Shown here: one piece after another, positions 11,979-23,208 of the stretch | Position numbering within the stretch: the stretch's first letter is position 1 | Layout: every line of letters begins with the position of its first letter | Source: Haemonchus contortus | Lineage: Eukaryota; Nematoda; Chromadorea; Rhabditida; Trichostrongylidae | Assembly: GCA_000469685.2 (NCBI GenBank) | Contig: LS997565.1 | Span: 23,699,272 to 23,763,271, forward strand | DNA length: 64,000 bases | Reading direction: 5' to 3' | The notes under the pieces: model-generated | Told to the model about the DNA's origin: nothing | Seen by the model: the letters and a program-made list of their open reading frames with translations, nothing else | The model's database searches: none | Made by a program: the position numbers and the translations under genes

Positions 11979-13489
11979 TTAGGCCTTCTTCTTCTTTGAC
12001 ACCTTAGCTGCTTTGCCACGTCTTGGACAAGGACAGTAAAGCGAGTCAGGTCCTGGAGCTCCGGGTACTCCGGGACGGCCAGGAGTTCCAGGTTGGCCGG
12101 GACTTCCGTTCTCGCCAGGTATACCAGCCTCACCAGGAACGCCGGGTTCTCCAGGCACTCCAGCCTGTCCTGGTTCACCATTAATACCACGGCCTCCTGG
12201 TGGACCAGCTGGTCCAGGCGGTCCTGGAGGTCCTTGTCCGCCTTTTTCTCCATCCTTTCCGGGTTCACCAGGTATTCCAGGTGGACCGGGAAGTCCGGGA
12301 GAGCCAGGTGTGCCGGGATTACCTGAATAATCGCTATTGAGATTTCATATAAGTTACTGTGCAACAAGTTTTAGAGGGGCTCTCGATTATAAGAGCGCTT
12401 TTGCAACCTGCATGCTAACCTCTTACTAGAAATTTTAGCAACCTTAATGTAGAAACATTGTCGTAAAAATTCGACCTATTTTTTTTGCCACCACCTTCCC
12501 CTGCAGAGGTTTACCTCCAATTAACCTTGTTCATTAGTGATTTTTTCTCATTCCCCCTCTTACAATTACCTCAATCACACGACTAACTGACCACACAGTT
12601 AGTTATAAGTGGCATGCAAAAGGAGCAGAACACTTACCAGCAGGTCCTGGATCACCTGGGTGACCATCCATTCCAGGTTGCCCGGGCACTCCTTTTCCAC
12701 CAGGTGGTCCTGCAGGCCCAGGCGGTCCAGGAGGTCCAACTGGTCCAGGAGGACAGACTTTGCACTTGGAAGTATCTTCCATAATCGGCAACGGTGGAAC
12801 GATGCCGGGAACACCTCAAGCGGATTCTTTCAGTGACAAGTGTTGATACCATAGATAGAGAAAATTGATACTAACCTGGTGGGCCTTTGGTACCATGCCG
12901 TCCAGGTTCTCCTGGCACTCCTGGAGCTCCGGCAGCACCTGGTGCCCCTGGAGGACATTGGTTCGTTCCACTGCATTGGCACACGCCTTGGACCTGTCTT
13001 TCTCGACGGATTGTTATGAATTGGCTGCCGCTTCTTCTTAGACTTTCAGAGACCTCATTCTGGCGAACCTTAAAGTGGGTTGTAAGGTTTTTGAAACAGG
13101 AGTAGACGAACAGTGATTGTTAGCTTGCTGGACAAAGAATTCACACACGGGAAAGAACTTTGCCGGATGACGTCATACATGCATGGGCTACCAAAGTCCC
13201 ATCAAAAACGAAAGTAAATGATTATTCAACAGGACTGCGTGTTTGTGGCTACAAAGGTCTATTATATAGTCAATCTAACCAAGTCTAAAGTTGTAGCTAG
13301 CTCTTCTACCGTGAAAACTGTGCGTCCTGATCCATATTCTATTAATCTTACCCGGAACTCATCCATTTTCACGGCAAGGTCATTGGTGATTGCATCAGTC
13401 GCATTGTACAGATACGGGATGTAGAGAAGGCAGACTGCGACGACCACCAGCCCCGCGCCGCTGGTGATATTGGCGAGATGCTTCTCCAT
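11979..13489 (-). CDS. Nematode cuticle collagen, complete 4-exon gene
   Basis: Minus-strand exons 13489-13352, 13068-12876, 12814-12638 and 12322-11979 join in phase to give 283 residues. Residues 1-46 form a nematode cuticle collagen N-terminal domain with a membrane/signal segment (about 11-28). An RRER site (67-70) matches the subtilisin/furin-type processing site of this family. Cysteines at 76, 78 and 84 precede the first Gly-X-Y block (87-114). A short interruption with a CxxC pair (Cys128, Cys131) is followed by the second block (134-170) and a long final block from exon 4. The C terminus has Cys266-Pro-Cys268, then a basic Lys-rich tail. The protein would be secreted by hypodermis, trimmed, trimerised and crosslinked into cuticle. 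The start is supported by TTTCAG directly before the ATG, a likely spliced-leader acceptor. Exon 4 and GPCR exon 8 end 283 bp apart on opposite strands. Which collagen subfamily it belongs to cannot be told here. Confidence 0.93.
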
Positions 13490-13500
13490 CTGAAACTTTC
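13490..13500 (-). promoter_or_regulatory. Acceptor site abutting the collagen start codon
   Basis: On the minus strand GAAAGTTTCAG ends immediately before the ATG at 13489. This is a strong nematode 3' splice consensus. Zero spacing suggests either spliced-leader addition right at the ATG or a short upstream exon. Confidence 0.5.
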
Positions 13501-13831
13501 TCTGCTGCTGTAAGTAAAAACACAATTGCCCTATATGAGGGTGAAGCTACACCATTTCTCCCGAAATACTGCTGTGTCAAATAACTAACTATGCTGAATA
13601 TAGTTTCATCAATATGAATTTAATAGTTTACACAGTGAAATGAATGAAAAAGGATACTCATGGGTCATGACAAGAAGTTTGAGCCCCGTTGCTGTTTTTC
13701 AATGCCCTTTTATGGACTGGAAGGTGATGGCAGTTGCGGTCGTAGGACCGGAACGGGCAAAACAAATGCTGTAGAGCAATATGAAACCTGCTTGTAATGA
13801 ATGTCACGAGCAGCTCTACCTATTTTGTACA

Positions 13832-14038
13832 TTAGTTAACGGAAAACGAAAAGAAAATGACTCGCACCCGAAATAACACTTCAAAAATTCGAAATTTTAG
13901 GTTCCATCTCACGCATCGACAGGCTGCTGCAAAGTTAAGTGATCGGCAGCCCGCAGCCTTTTCCGAAGCCTTACTTTTTGTCTCGGAAAGAGAAAAAAAC
14001 CAGATAGCTGTGGTGAAATAGGTCAGCAATAATAACAT
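13832..14038 (-). CDS. Candidate first exon of a small secreted protein (weak)
   Basis: A minus-strand ATG at 14038-14036 opens with a signal-peptide-like stretch (MLLLLTYFTTAIWFFSLS). It is followed by a charged region with several cysteines to a stop near 13832. GTAAGG and GTGAGA donor-like sites occur soon after the signal-like part, so it could be exon 1 of a secreted protein, but I cannot find a matching second exon. It lies between the collagen promoter and the transposon cluster and may be chance. Confidence 0.15.
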   Translation of the reverse strand: MLLLLTYFTTAIWFFSLSETKSKASEKAAGCRSLNFAAACRCVRWNLKFRIFEVLFRVRVIFFSFSVN

Positions 14039-14049
14039 ATCCACTTATG

Positions 14050-14416
14050 AAATGCACCGAAGGAGCGGGGAAGTGCCAGAGATGCTCTTTTCAGAAGCCG
14101 ACAACGGCGAAGTCTTTTGAACTAGGAATCGAGCATAAAAGCATTAATTGTAGGCAAAACAACAGCACTCAGTGCCAAATGAAAACTTTAGAACAGTTTC
14201 GTTTCATTAAATTTCATGTTCTCTAATCTTGAAACCTCGGCATTTCTGTTGTACTTGAAATTGATAATTTTGCTTCTGCCACGAGGTTGTTAGGTGGGAA
14301 TCTTTATTCTGGCCGACGTGCCGAATTTTTCCAGCAAACGGGAGGGTAGCATGATGTGGATCTAACTTAGTATAGATGGGAATTCACGAATGGTGTTAAA
14401 AATCGGTACCAAGTGG
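14050..14416 (+). mobile_element. Diverged, rearranged fragments of the Penelope-associated arm
   Basis: 14050-14220 is a diverged copy of arm sequence around 16190-16330, and 14255-14320 matches about 16590-16650. 14327-14415 is almost identical to 14904-14996 inside the arm. The block is therefore a patchwork of shorter, older pieces abutting the left arm at 14417. Confidence 0.7.
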
Positions 14417-16877
14417 GCGTCTACGTGAAAGAAAACAATCCACTAAATATTGAGAGTACTCCTTGAAGGTAAGAGACTATCATCAGGAGTATACAACTGG
14501 GTCCTAAGTGTGCATAAGTAGAGTAAACCAACTTACGGGCTTTCGGCGAGAAGCAATGGATTTGACTATTATCACACTAATTTCTAGCAACGTCTGTCGG
14601 AAAGCTATTTTAAAAACCTAGAAGGATGAGGATGAATAGTGTTGTGAAGGGCAGAGCATTTGTTGTCTCTGTTGGAGCATACACAAAGCACAAAACAGGA
14701 ACGATAACAGTAAAGGGGGCGTCAAATCTGGAGCAGGGTCTCAAAACGCCACTATGATTCCGAGGGGAGGTCGAATGCGGGCGTATCTTTATAAAAGGAC
14801 TAGAGACTACGTCAAGCTTGAACTTTACCTCCTCTACTTTCTGCTGTCAACTTTCCTGTCATGTTCTTGCCGTCGTCATATACTTGTTAACAGACTACTT
14901 TATTTTCCAGCAAACGGGAGGGTAGCATGACGTGGATCTAACTTAGTATAGATGGGAATTCACGAATGGTGTTAAAAATCGGTACCAAGTGGGCCTCTCA
15001 GCCGAAGTGTCACATCGTTAACCTGATATGGATTAAATTAGCTAGTTGAAAAAGTAATCGCACATTCAACGAGACAATAGAGATCTAATCGAAACTCGTC
15101 CAAAAGTCCATTACACTTTGTGACACCCACTCAGATAGTGAAGATTGAACATTGATCTTATTTTTAGTTTTTTCGATCCTCCTCTATACAGCCCGTCATA
15201 AGATAACTTCAAAAATGGGGAAAAAAGATAGAACCAATCATTCATGAGCCATGCGACCTTAAAAAACCTTTTAGCGACCACCTCGACCGCCTTCTGTTGA
15301 TAAGGATACTTTAGCTGGATTATACGGTCATGATATTGAAGGCATATACATATTTCCGCTATCAAAGGCACTTTAATATTTAATATTGCCAACAAATGTC
15401 ATGCAAAGAATCATGAACAGCCTTCAGTGATCGCGCTTAATGCATGGCCATAATGGAAGGGCGTACCGAGACCCTATATAAAGCCCAACTATATAAGAGA
15501 GCTCCAGCTGTCAGAAATCCGAATTGCCTTCACAATTTCGCCTCATGACCATTATTTAGTGTTTGCTTTCAGGTAGCAAATGAACGCTATGTCGCTCTCA
15601 ATCCGGTCTCTCGTGACTTTTGTATGTTGTTCTTCGATAATCCTCTTATAGTCTTTTCGATGCCATCTGGAATAGGGTAGGATATAAAGACCGTTTGTTC
15701 ATCCTGGGTTCCAGCACACAACCTTTAAAAAGCATTTCTCGCGTGTTCGGGAAGCAATATAAGGAGCGGTAGGGCCAAAAGGATAGATTCTCCGGGACTC
15801 ATTAGCAAAGCTTGTCTATGAGAGAGACTGACCCCGTACTTTGTTTATATTGGCTGCTGCTTTTCAACTAGACAATCGGCTACAAACATTTTACTTTTGA
15901 CGTTGCTTACAAATAATCTGTCGTAGAATTCTACTCGTTGTTTATTTCAGGTATGCACTCTGCTCTTAATAGGATCTACGATGGGTTTCAGATTTTCTGG
16001 AAGATTTAGTGGAAGAGGCAAATAGTGATACGATTTCTGCGAATGAATACATCAAGCTTCCATTTGTCTTTTCTGTATGTTGGAATCCTTCCTGTAGAAA
16101 CTGAATGCTGTAAACTATAAAACCAAAAAATCATAAAGTAGCCCGAAGTTCTCACCATATAAGTCACTTTCATGATCCACGTATTGCAGCGAAGGAGCGG
16201 GATAAATACCAGAGATGCTCTTTTCAGAAGGCTTTTGAACAAGGAATCGGACATGGAAAACAACAATTGTAGGGAAGACAACAGCATTCAGTACCAAATG
16301 AAAGCTTTAGGACAGATTCGTTTCATATTTTCAATGGTTTTTAATAAGGAAGCCGATGAAGACCATCAGAGACGCTGGGGAGAGGATTCGTTTGGCGGTT
16401 CAGAGGACATCACTTGAACCTTGAGCCACGCTCAGGCCTTTGAAAAAAGCGGTCGCGTCGAAACGTCATTAATAAAGTTTTCACCTACCAACCACGCGGC
16501 ATAACAATCACAGTACTCTTTGTTGCTATATGTATTATGGGGAGAGGTAAACCGACTAGTTGTACCATTAAAAATATGAAACGAATCCTGAAACTGATAA
16601 TTTTGCTTCTGCCAAGAGGTTGTTAGGTGGGAATCTTTATTCTGGCCAACTTTTCGACGGACACATCGCTTTCAATGGCTCAAAGCTTTTGATTGCACTC
16701 TACCCCACCAAGCGCCTCCTACGCTCTAGCATTTCTAACCTTCTATCAGGAATGCACGAAAAATGCTCAAAATTAAAAAGATAAGCTCACCTCACTCCCA
16801 CCGCGAAGTGTAGAACTACGCTACACGGTCAGTACATTAGTAGCTAATGATCTACTCCGCTCTCCTCATGCAATAAT
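14417..16877 (+). repeat. Left inverted arm (about 2.46 kb) of the Penelope locus
   Basis: This block reappears reverse-complemented at 18143-20596 with only scattered differences, and again in direct orientation at about 40110-42560. The pairing sum stays near 35,015 from the outer to the inner end, so the arms differ by only a few bases. It contains TATATAA-like boxes near 15474-15496, acceptor-like TTTCAG sites near 15574 and 15950, and an 81-codon ORF followed by AATAAA at 16471-16476. Confidence 0.9.
16172..16417 (+). CDS. Arm-encoded ORF of unknown function (81 residues)
   Basis: The ORF runs from ATG 16172 to the stop at 16415-16417 and ends in WGEDSFGGSEDIT. An AATAAA follows 54 bases after the stop. 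Near-identical versions exist at 18600-18833 (-) and 41872-42105 (+). A clearly diverged version at 42897-43133 (-) keeps the ending as WGEGAFGRSEDIS at the same stop position, hinting that this end was once selected as protein. It may be the C-terminal part of a mobile-element protein. I recognise no domain. Confidence 0.3.
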   Translation: MIHVLQRRSGINTRDALFRRLLNKESDMENNNCREDNSIQYQMKALGQIRFIFSMVFNKEADEDHQRRWGEDSFGGSEDIT

Positions 16878-16899
16878 ATTATTATTGCGGATCAGCACG

Positions 16900-18145
16900 T
16901 TCGCTGATTATGGAGTTTTACTCTCAGTGTTGCATAGTGGCAAGAGATCATTTGTGATCGTGACACACTCATTTCGGCTGTTGATATCTGGATTCCAAAC
17001 TGAAATCCAAAACGCTTCCAACACTTCCCTCGACGATATTTCCTTTTCGCGAGCCAATATCGTACATTTGATGTTAAAGTCATTTCCACCATGCTGCTCC
17101 ACTCTGTGCTTCCCTAACGGAGTTAACACATTACTGCGCCGTTTACCAGCAAGATGCTCTTTGATTTGATAAAACTCTTCTGGTTTCCCCTATGTAGCTT
17201 GAATTACATGCCTCACATTGAACCTGATAAATTACGCCTACAGAAGCGCAATCTCCACTTATCCCGTTTGGACATGTAACGCAACCATCTGTCATGCTCT
17301 GCCTATCATAGAGTCTGTTCCTCAGAAGTTGGCGTTTGATGTTATTAGGTGGAATGTTAACTAGAATAACATCATCGCTCAATTGTGCTCGAACGATAAA
17401 GCGTTGTATTGCAGCAGATAGTACCTTGTCAGAAATGAACGGTAAACATACATAGAGGAAGCTTGTTTTTGCGCAAGTGTTTTCCCTGTCAACGTGGAAT
17501 CTTCCAGTGTTATAATGTGGTATCGTATACCCATTCGAACGAGCTACCTATACCCGAAGCTAATCCTCTTGATTCATCACGTTCGGTCATACCACTGCAC
17601 ATGCACGTAGCTGTCCTGTACATATTCCTGATAACAGTGCGTTTAATAGCGGACGGATGTGCAGATGTAGCGTGAATTAAGATGTTCTTCGAGCTTCTTT
17701 ATCGGTACCACTTAACGTGCACGATTCATTATACTTTTTGATTTGGGTGTTGAGATAGGGGGGCCAACCATCTCGTGGTATTTCTCGTGTGAGCCTGACG
17801 CACGCCTGTACGGTGACTGCTCATTCACTATACGGAAACACTCATCCATTTCGAACTGTGTTGAAGTCACAATGCAGCAGTCATCTATATATCTACAGTA
17901 CATCAACGGTGAGCGTGCCAATATTGGTTCTTCAATTCAGCTCATGAAGCAGATCGCCAGTATGGGAGTTAATCGTTGACCCATGGCCAAACCTCTCATT
18001 TGAGCATAATAAGAACCTGACCATTTGAAGATGTGACAACGAAGACATTTCTTGATGAGAGTCATGATACGCGCTTTACCAAGCCCAAAAGTCTCAATAC
18101 TCCTACCGTGTCTATCCAACATTTCAGTTATCGCTTGTAGGCATT
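16900..18145 (-). pseudogene. Penelope-like element: reverse transcriptase plus GIY-YIG endonuclease, decayed
   Basis: Read on the minus strand, the pieces are in the N-to-C order of Penelope-like retroelements. 18122-17937 holds an RT segment with GLAMGQRLTPILA, the usual G(L/V)AMGxxLxPxLA block. 17921-17712 holds the catalytic YRYIDDCCIV with both aspartates. 17382-17143 holds a GIY-YIG-type domain with VIYQVQC and SSYIGETRR, preceded by a Cys/His-containing region (CVTCPNG). 17129-16908 continues the nuclease C-terminal part (KHRVEQHGG, then CTILAREK and EAFW). Stops and frameshifts separate these pieces, and the RT N-terminal fingers are missing, cut where the right arm begins at 18143. 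Penelope RTs copy RNA at nicked chromosomal DNA using the GIY-YIG nick. This copy is inactive as it stands. Confidence 0.85.
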
Positions 18146-20596
18146 ATTGCATGAGGACAGCGAAGTAGATCATTAGCTACTAATGTACTGACCGTGTAGC
18201 GTAGTGCTACACTTCGCGGTGGGAGTGAGGTGAGCTTATCTTTTTAATTTTGGGCATTTTTCGTGCATTCCCGATAGAAGGTTAGAAATGCCAGAGCGTA
18301 GGAGGCGCTTGGTGGGGTAGAGTGCAATCAAAAGCTTTGAGCCATTGAAAGCGATGTGTCCGTCGAAAAGTCGGCCAGAATGAATATTCCCACCTAACAA
18401 CCTCTTGGCAGAAGCAAAATTATCAGTTTCAGGATTCGTTTCATATTTTTAATGGTACAACTAGCCGGATAACCTCTCCCCATAATATAGCAACAAGGAG
18501 TACTGTGATTCTTATGCCGCGTGGTAGGTAGGTGAAAACTTTATTAATGACGTTTCGACGCGACCGCTTTTTTTGAAAGGCCTGAGCGTGGCTCAAGGTT
18601 CAAGTGATGTCCTCTGAACCGCCAAACGAATCCTCTCCCCAGCGTCTCTGATGATCTTCATCGGCTTCCTTATTAAAAACCATTGAAAATATGAAACGAA
18701 TCTGTCCTAAAGCTTTCATTTGGTACTGAATGCTGTTGTCTTCCCTACAATTGTTGTTTTTCATGTCCGATTCCTTGATCAAAAGCCTTCTGAAAAGAGC
18801 ATCTCTGGTATTTATCCCGCTCCTTGGTTGCAATTCATACGTGGATCATGAAAGTGACTTATATGGTGAGAACTTCGGGGCTACTTTATGATCTTTTGGT
18901 TTTATAGTTTACAGCATTCAGTTTCTACAGGAAAGATTCCAACATACAGAAAAGACAAATGGAAGTTTGATGTATTCATTCGCAGAAATCGTATCACTAT
19001 TTGCCTCTTCCACTAAATCTTCCTGAAACCCATCGTAGATCCTATTAAGAGCAGAGTGCATACCTGAAATAAACAACGAGTAGAATTCTACGACAGATTA
19101 TTTGTAAGCAACGTCAAATGTAAAATGTTTGTAGCCGATTGTCTAGTTGAAAAGCAGCAGCCAATATAAACAAAGTACGGGGTCAGTCTCTCTCATAGAC
19201 AAGCTTTGCTAATGAGTCCCGGAGAATCTATCCTTTTGGCCCTACCGCTCCTTATATTGCTTCCCGAACATGCGAGAAATGCTTTTTAAAGGTTGTGTGC
19301 TGGAACCCAGGATGAACAAACGGTCTGGATATCCTACCCTATTCCAGATGGCATCGAAAAGACTATAAGAGGATTATCGAAGAACAACATACAAAAGTCA
19401 CGAGAGACCGGATTGAGAGCGACATAGCGTTCATTTGCTACCTGAAAGCAAACACTAAATAATGGTCATGAGGCGAAATTGTGAAGGCAATTCGGATTTC
19501 TGACAGCTGGAGCTCTCTTATATAGTTGGGCTTTATATAGGGTCTCGGTACGCCCTTCCATTATGGCCATGCATCAAGCGCGATCACTGAAGGCTGTTCA
19601 TGATTCTTTGCATGACATTTGTTGGCAATATTAAATATTAAAGTGCCTTTGATAGCGGAAATATGTATATGCCTTCAATATCATGACCGTATAATCCAGC
19701 TAAAGTATCCTTATCAACAGAAGGCGGTCGAGGTGGTCGCTAAAAGGTTTTTTAAGGTCGCATGGCTCATGAATGATTGGTTCTATTTTTTCCCCATTTT
19801 TGAAATTATCTTATGACGGGCTGTATAGAGGAGGATCGAGAAAACTAAAAAATAAGATCAATGTTCAATCTTCACTATCTGAGTGGGTGTCACAAAGTGT
19901 AATGGACTTTTGGACGAGTTTCGATTAGATCTCTACTGTCTCGTTGAATGTGCGATTACTTTTTCAACTAGCTAATTTAATCCATATCAGGTTAACGATG
20001 TGACACTTCGGCTGAGAGGCCCACTTGGTACCGATTTTTAACACCATTCGTGAATTCCCATCTATACTAAGTTAGATCCACGTCATGCTACCCTCCCGTT
20101 TGCTGGAAAATAAAAGTAGTCTGTTAACAAGTATATGACGACGGCAAGAACATGACAGGAAAGTTGACAGCAGAAAGTAGAGGAGGTAAAGTTCAAGCTT
20201 GACGTAGTCTTTAGTCCTTTTATAAAGATACGCCCGCATTCGACCTCCCCTCGGAATCATAGTAGCGTTTTGAGACCCTGCTCCAGATTTGACGCCCCCT
20301 TTACTGTTATCGTTCCTGTTTTGTGCTTTGTGTATGCTCCAACAGAGACAACAAATGCTCTGCCCTTCACAACACTATTCATCCTCATCCTTCTAGGTTT
20401 TTAAAATAGCTTTCCGACAGACTTTGCTAGAAATTAGTGTGATAATAGTCAAATCCATTGCTTCTCGCCGAAAGCCCGTAAGTTGGTTTACTCTACTTAT
20501 GCACACTTAGACCCAGTTGTATACTCCTGATGATAGTCTCTTACCTTCAAGGAGTACTCTCAATATTTAGTGGATTGTTTTCTTTCACGTAGACGC
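18143..20596 (-). repeat. Right inverted arm of the Penelope locus
   Basis: This is the reverse complement of 14417-16877 at high identity. The inner ends of the arms (16877 and 18143) meet directly at the Penelope coding core. The arm continues without a break into 20597-23180, and the whole 5 kb recurs inverted at about 37570-42560. Confidence 0.9.
18600..18833 (-). CDS. Second copy of the arm-encoded ORF
   Basis: Minus-strand copy of the ORF at 16172-16417, with the same ending (WGEDSFGGSEDIT) and stop. The upstream part differs by a few residues, and no ATG opens the frame at the same position. Function unknown. Confidence 0.25.
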   Translation of the reverse strand: MQPRSGINTRDALFRRLLIKESDMKNNNCREDNSIQYQMKALGQIRFIFSMVFNKEADEDHQRRWGEDSFGGSEDIT

Positions 20597-23180
20597 ATGA
20601 TCGCTAGGGCTGGAGTTCATAAAAAATTTGGGGCACAATGCATTATTGGCGATATACATATACAATACATATACATATGCATATATGTACATATACAGTA
20701 GCGACATCATTTCGGTACGTATAGTCTAAAGTGATTGCTGGTTGAAGTGCTGACTCTCCATCGCTTCATGGAACTAAAAAATACATTATTTCAACGAATA
20801 GACCGACTTAGCATCAAAAATACTTGGGCAATAGTAGATGCAGGCAGACTATTTTCTCAGGTTGTCCACATTTTTCTCTTGAACGGCTATATAAGCTGAT
20901 TCATGAGTATGTTAGGGACAACAGCAGTCGATAAACAAAAACAAACACAGAGAATACAATATCAACTAAAATGTTACCTACACGTTTTTTGATAAAAAAA
21001 GACTCCCATTTTGGGAAGAAGTCTTCGAACCTTAGCTCCACATAAATAACGGCAGACATCTTCCAAAATTAGAAAAACTAATGGCTCACTTCAAAATTAG
21101 ATTTATCTCTGTCGTCTTACCAACACTAAGTCATAAGGCTAATAGGTATCATTTGGAATGGAACTGTTTTCGAATCAGAGAATATAGAAATACTCTTCAA
21201 AGGAGATCCGAATCAAGCATCTTCGACCTCAAATATACATGAAGTTAGTTAGTCAGTACAGAACAGTACAGTTGATAGATACCCCGTTGGAATAAGATCC
21301 ACTGAATGTAGAGAAGGAGAGAATAAAGGTGGGAAGGAGATGATAATCATAATTGCATTACTCAGGATTGAGCAGCCTTACCTATTTTTATTGTCCTTCC
21401 AGGTATTCTTAAATTGCGTCAAGCCTCCCAGATGGATACGAACCTCCATTTCACCTCACTTGTTTTAATAGAATCGATAGTCATCTGATTAGTTAACAGA
21501 TTACGGAACATATATCCCCAATTTAGTGGATAACTACGTCAATGGATAGCTTCCAGTGATCAATTCAAATAATTCACATGAGAAAACTATTATGTCGAGG
21601 ACTTGCTAAGTAGAAGGGGTGTGTGCGCTTGTCTCTTTCCTTCCTTGGTATGTGCCTTCAGGAAAATGGACCAGTCGGACCTCCTTCGGGTTTCTCACTT
21701 TTTTGTACTGCTATGTATTTCTATTGGAGATTTCAACAGAAATTGCAGCACGTCCTGGAATGAAAGACATGTTCATCGCTTCTACCAACCACCAACCACC
21801 CAGCGTCCAGAGAAACTTGTAAAATGTTCACTTACACCATCGAATCTTCCACTTAGGACCCTACTTCAGGCTGCCGAACTTTTAATACCATCCAAGTAAG
21901 ACTCGCGGCACTTAGCAGATAGTGATTCCTTGGGAGGAACATATGATTGTAGGTAGCCTGATCGTAGCCCACCGCAGTTGGAGTTCAACGAGCTTTTAAC
22001 CTCACCTAATCTTGGTGGCGCTTTTAGCAATATACCCGTTACGCTCTATTAAGCATAATTTCCTTTCATTTTCCTTCCATTATCATATGCTTGCTATAAG
22101 ACGGTATCAGAAGAGTTTTTTACACAAGGTGACACATTATTATCTGATTTAAACCAAAGTTGCCGGTTGAAAAGTAATGGGGATTCATCTAGACAGCGCA
22201 GCTTTCATGCAAACCCCTCCAAAACATCGAAGGCGCTTTGCTTACTGAGATTGATGAAGATTGATCTTATTTCTAGTTTTCTCGACCCTTTCACAAGAGG
22301 CAAGTCATCACCATATTCCCAAAGATAGAAAAAAGAAATGGCGGAACCCACTGACTAACAAAGCAACGTGACCTTGGAAAGGATTTTCCATCTCGTTCAA
22401 CCGTCTTCGGCTGATAGGGATACTGTAGCTGAAATATTCAGCCATGACATCGAGAGCGTATACGTACATATTCCCACAAATGCCAACAAATGTCATGCGG
22501 AGAACCATGAGCAGGCTTTAGCGATCGCGCCTAATGCATGGCAGTAATGGAGGAGCCGCACCAAGGCACTATATAAGGTCCCACTATATAAGAGAAATTC
22601 GTATTGCTCTTCCTTCACAATTTCGCCTCTCGACCTTTACTTAGTGCCTGCTTTCACGTAGCAAATGATGCCCTGTCGCTCTCAAGCCAGTCCCTCGTGA
22701 CACTTGCATGTTGTTCTTCGATAATCCTCTGATAAATTTTTAGATGCCATCTGGAATAGGGTAGTAGATCCAAACTGTTTGTTCACACTTAGTTCCAGCA
22801 CACAAACCTTAAAGAACATTTCTTGCATATTTGGGAAGCAACATAAGCAGCGGTAGGGCTAAAAGGATAAGGTAGAGTCTGCGGGATTCTTTGGCAAAGT
22901 TTGTCTATTGGAGAATCTGACACCCTATTTTGTTAGTATTGATACCATCCTTACCTGACCCTTAATTAGAAACTTTCACCCGTTACTCCCTCTACGATAG
23001 CTCGCACTACCGAGGATAGCACTCAGAAGATTCGTGCCGCCTTCAGTTCAATGTGCGAGAGCCGACTAAGGGAGCAAGGCCTACTTCCAGAAAGATTTTG
23101 CGAGTGGCTCATAGATAAAGATTTTGTGGAAACATATGACCACCGAATTGGGGTTTTCCGAGACCATGGCTGCGGCTTTT
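20597..23180 (+). repeat. Flank B of the large inverted duplication (left copy)
   Basis: The segment matches about 37570-40110 in reverse complement. Identity looks very high over 20597-21900 and lower over 21900-23180. The part 22250-22960 is itself a diverged relative of arm sequence 15150-15900, so the unit is internally repetitive. A short AT-rich tract of TATACA-type repeats occurs at 20652-20698 (counterpart near 40011-40053). I find no intact gene. 23046-23180 can be read as protein-like text (REQGLLPERFCEWLIDKDF), repeated with changes at 37705-37600 on the minus strand. Confidence 0.8.
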
Positions 23181-23208
23181 AGCCGCCATATAGCCTTGAC
23201 CTCTTGTC

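Noticed and set aside
11918..12367. 150-codon minus-strand frame
   Set aside because: It overlaps collagen exon 4 in a shifted frame. The correct frame gives perfect Gly-X-Y triplets and the CPC end.
15574..15660. Frame starting VANERYVALNPVSR after a TTTCAG acceptor, resembling a GPCR ERY region
   Set aside because: Diverged copies at 22650 and 38090 differ by a frameshift at this point, so it is not conserved as protein.
16440..16480. Possible hammerhead ribozyme near CGTCGAAACGTC in the Penelope arms
   Set aside because: Penelope-like elements can carry hammerheads, but no CUGANGA core sits at the right distance upstream and there is no room for stem III.
20521..20560. CTGATGA sequence in the arm, another hammerhead candidate
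   Set aside because: No GAAA follows with a pairable stem II.
14417..20596. Classical DNA transposon with long terminal inverted repeats
   Set aside because: The core encodes RT and GIY-YIG rather than a transposase, and one arm recurs without its partner at 40111, so a cut-and-paste element is not supported.
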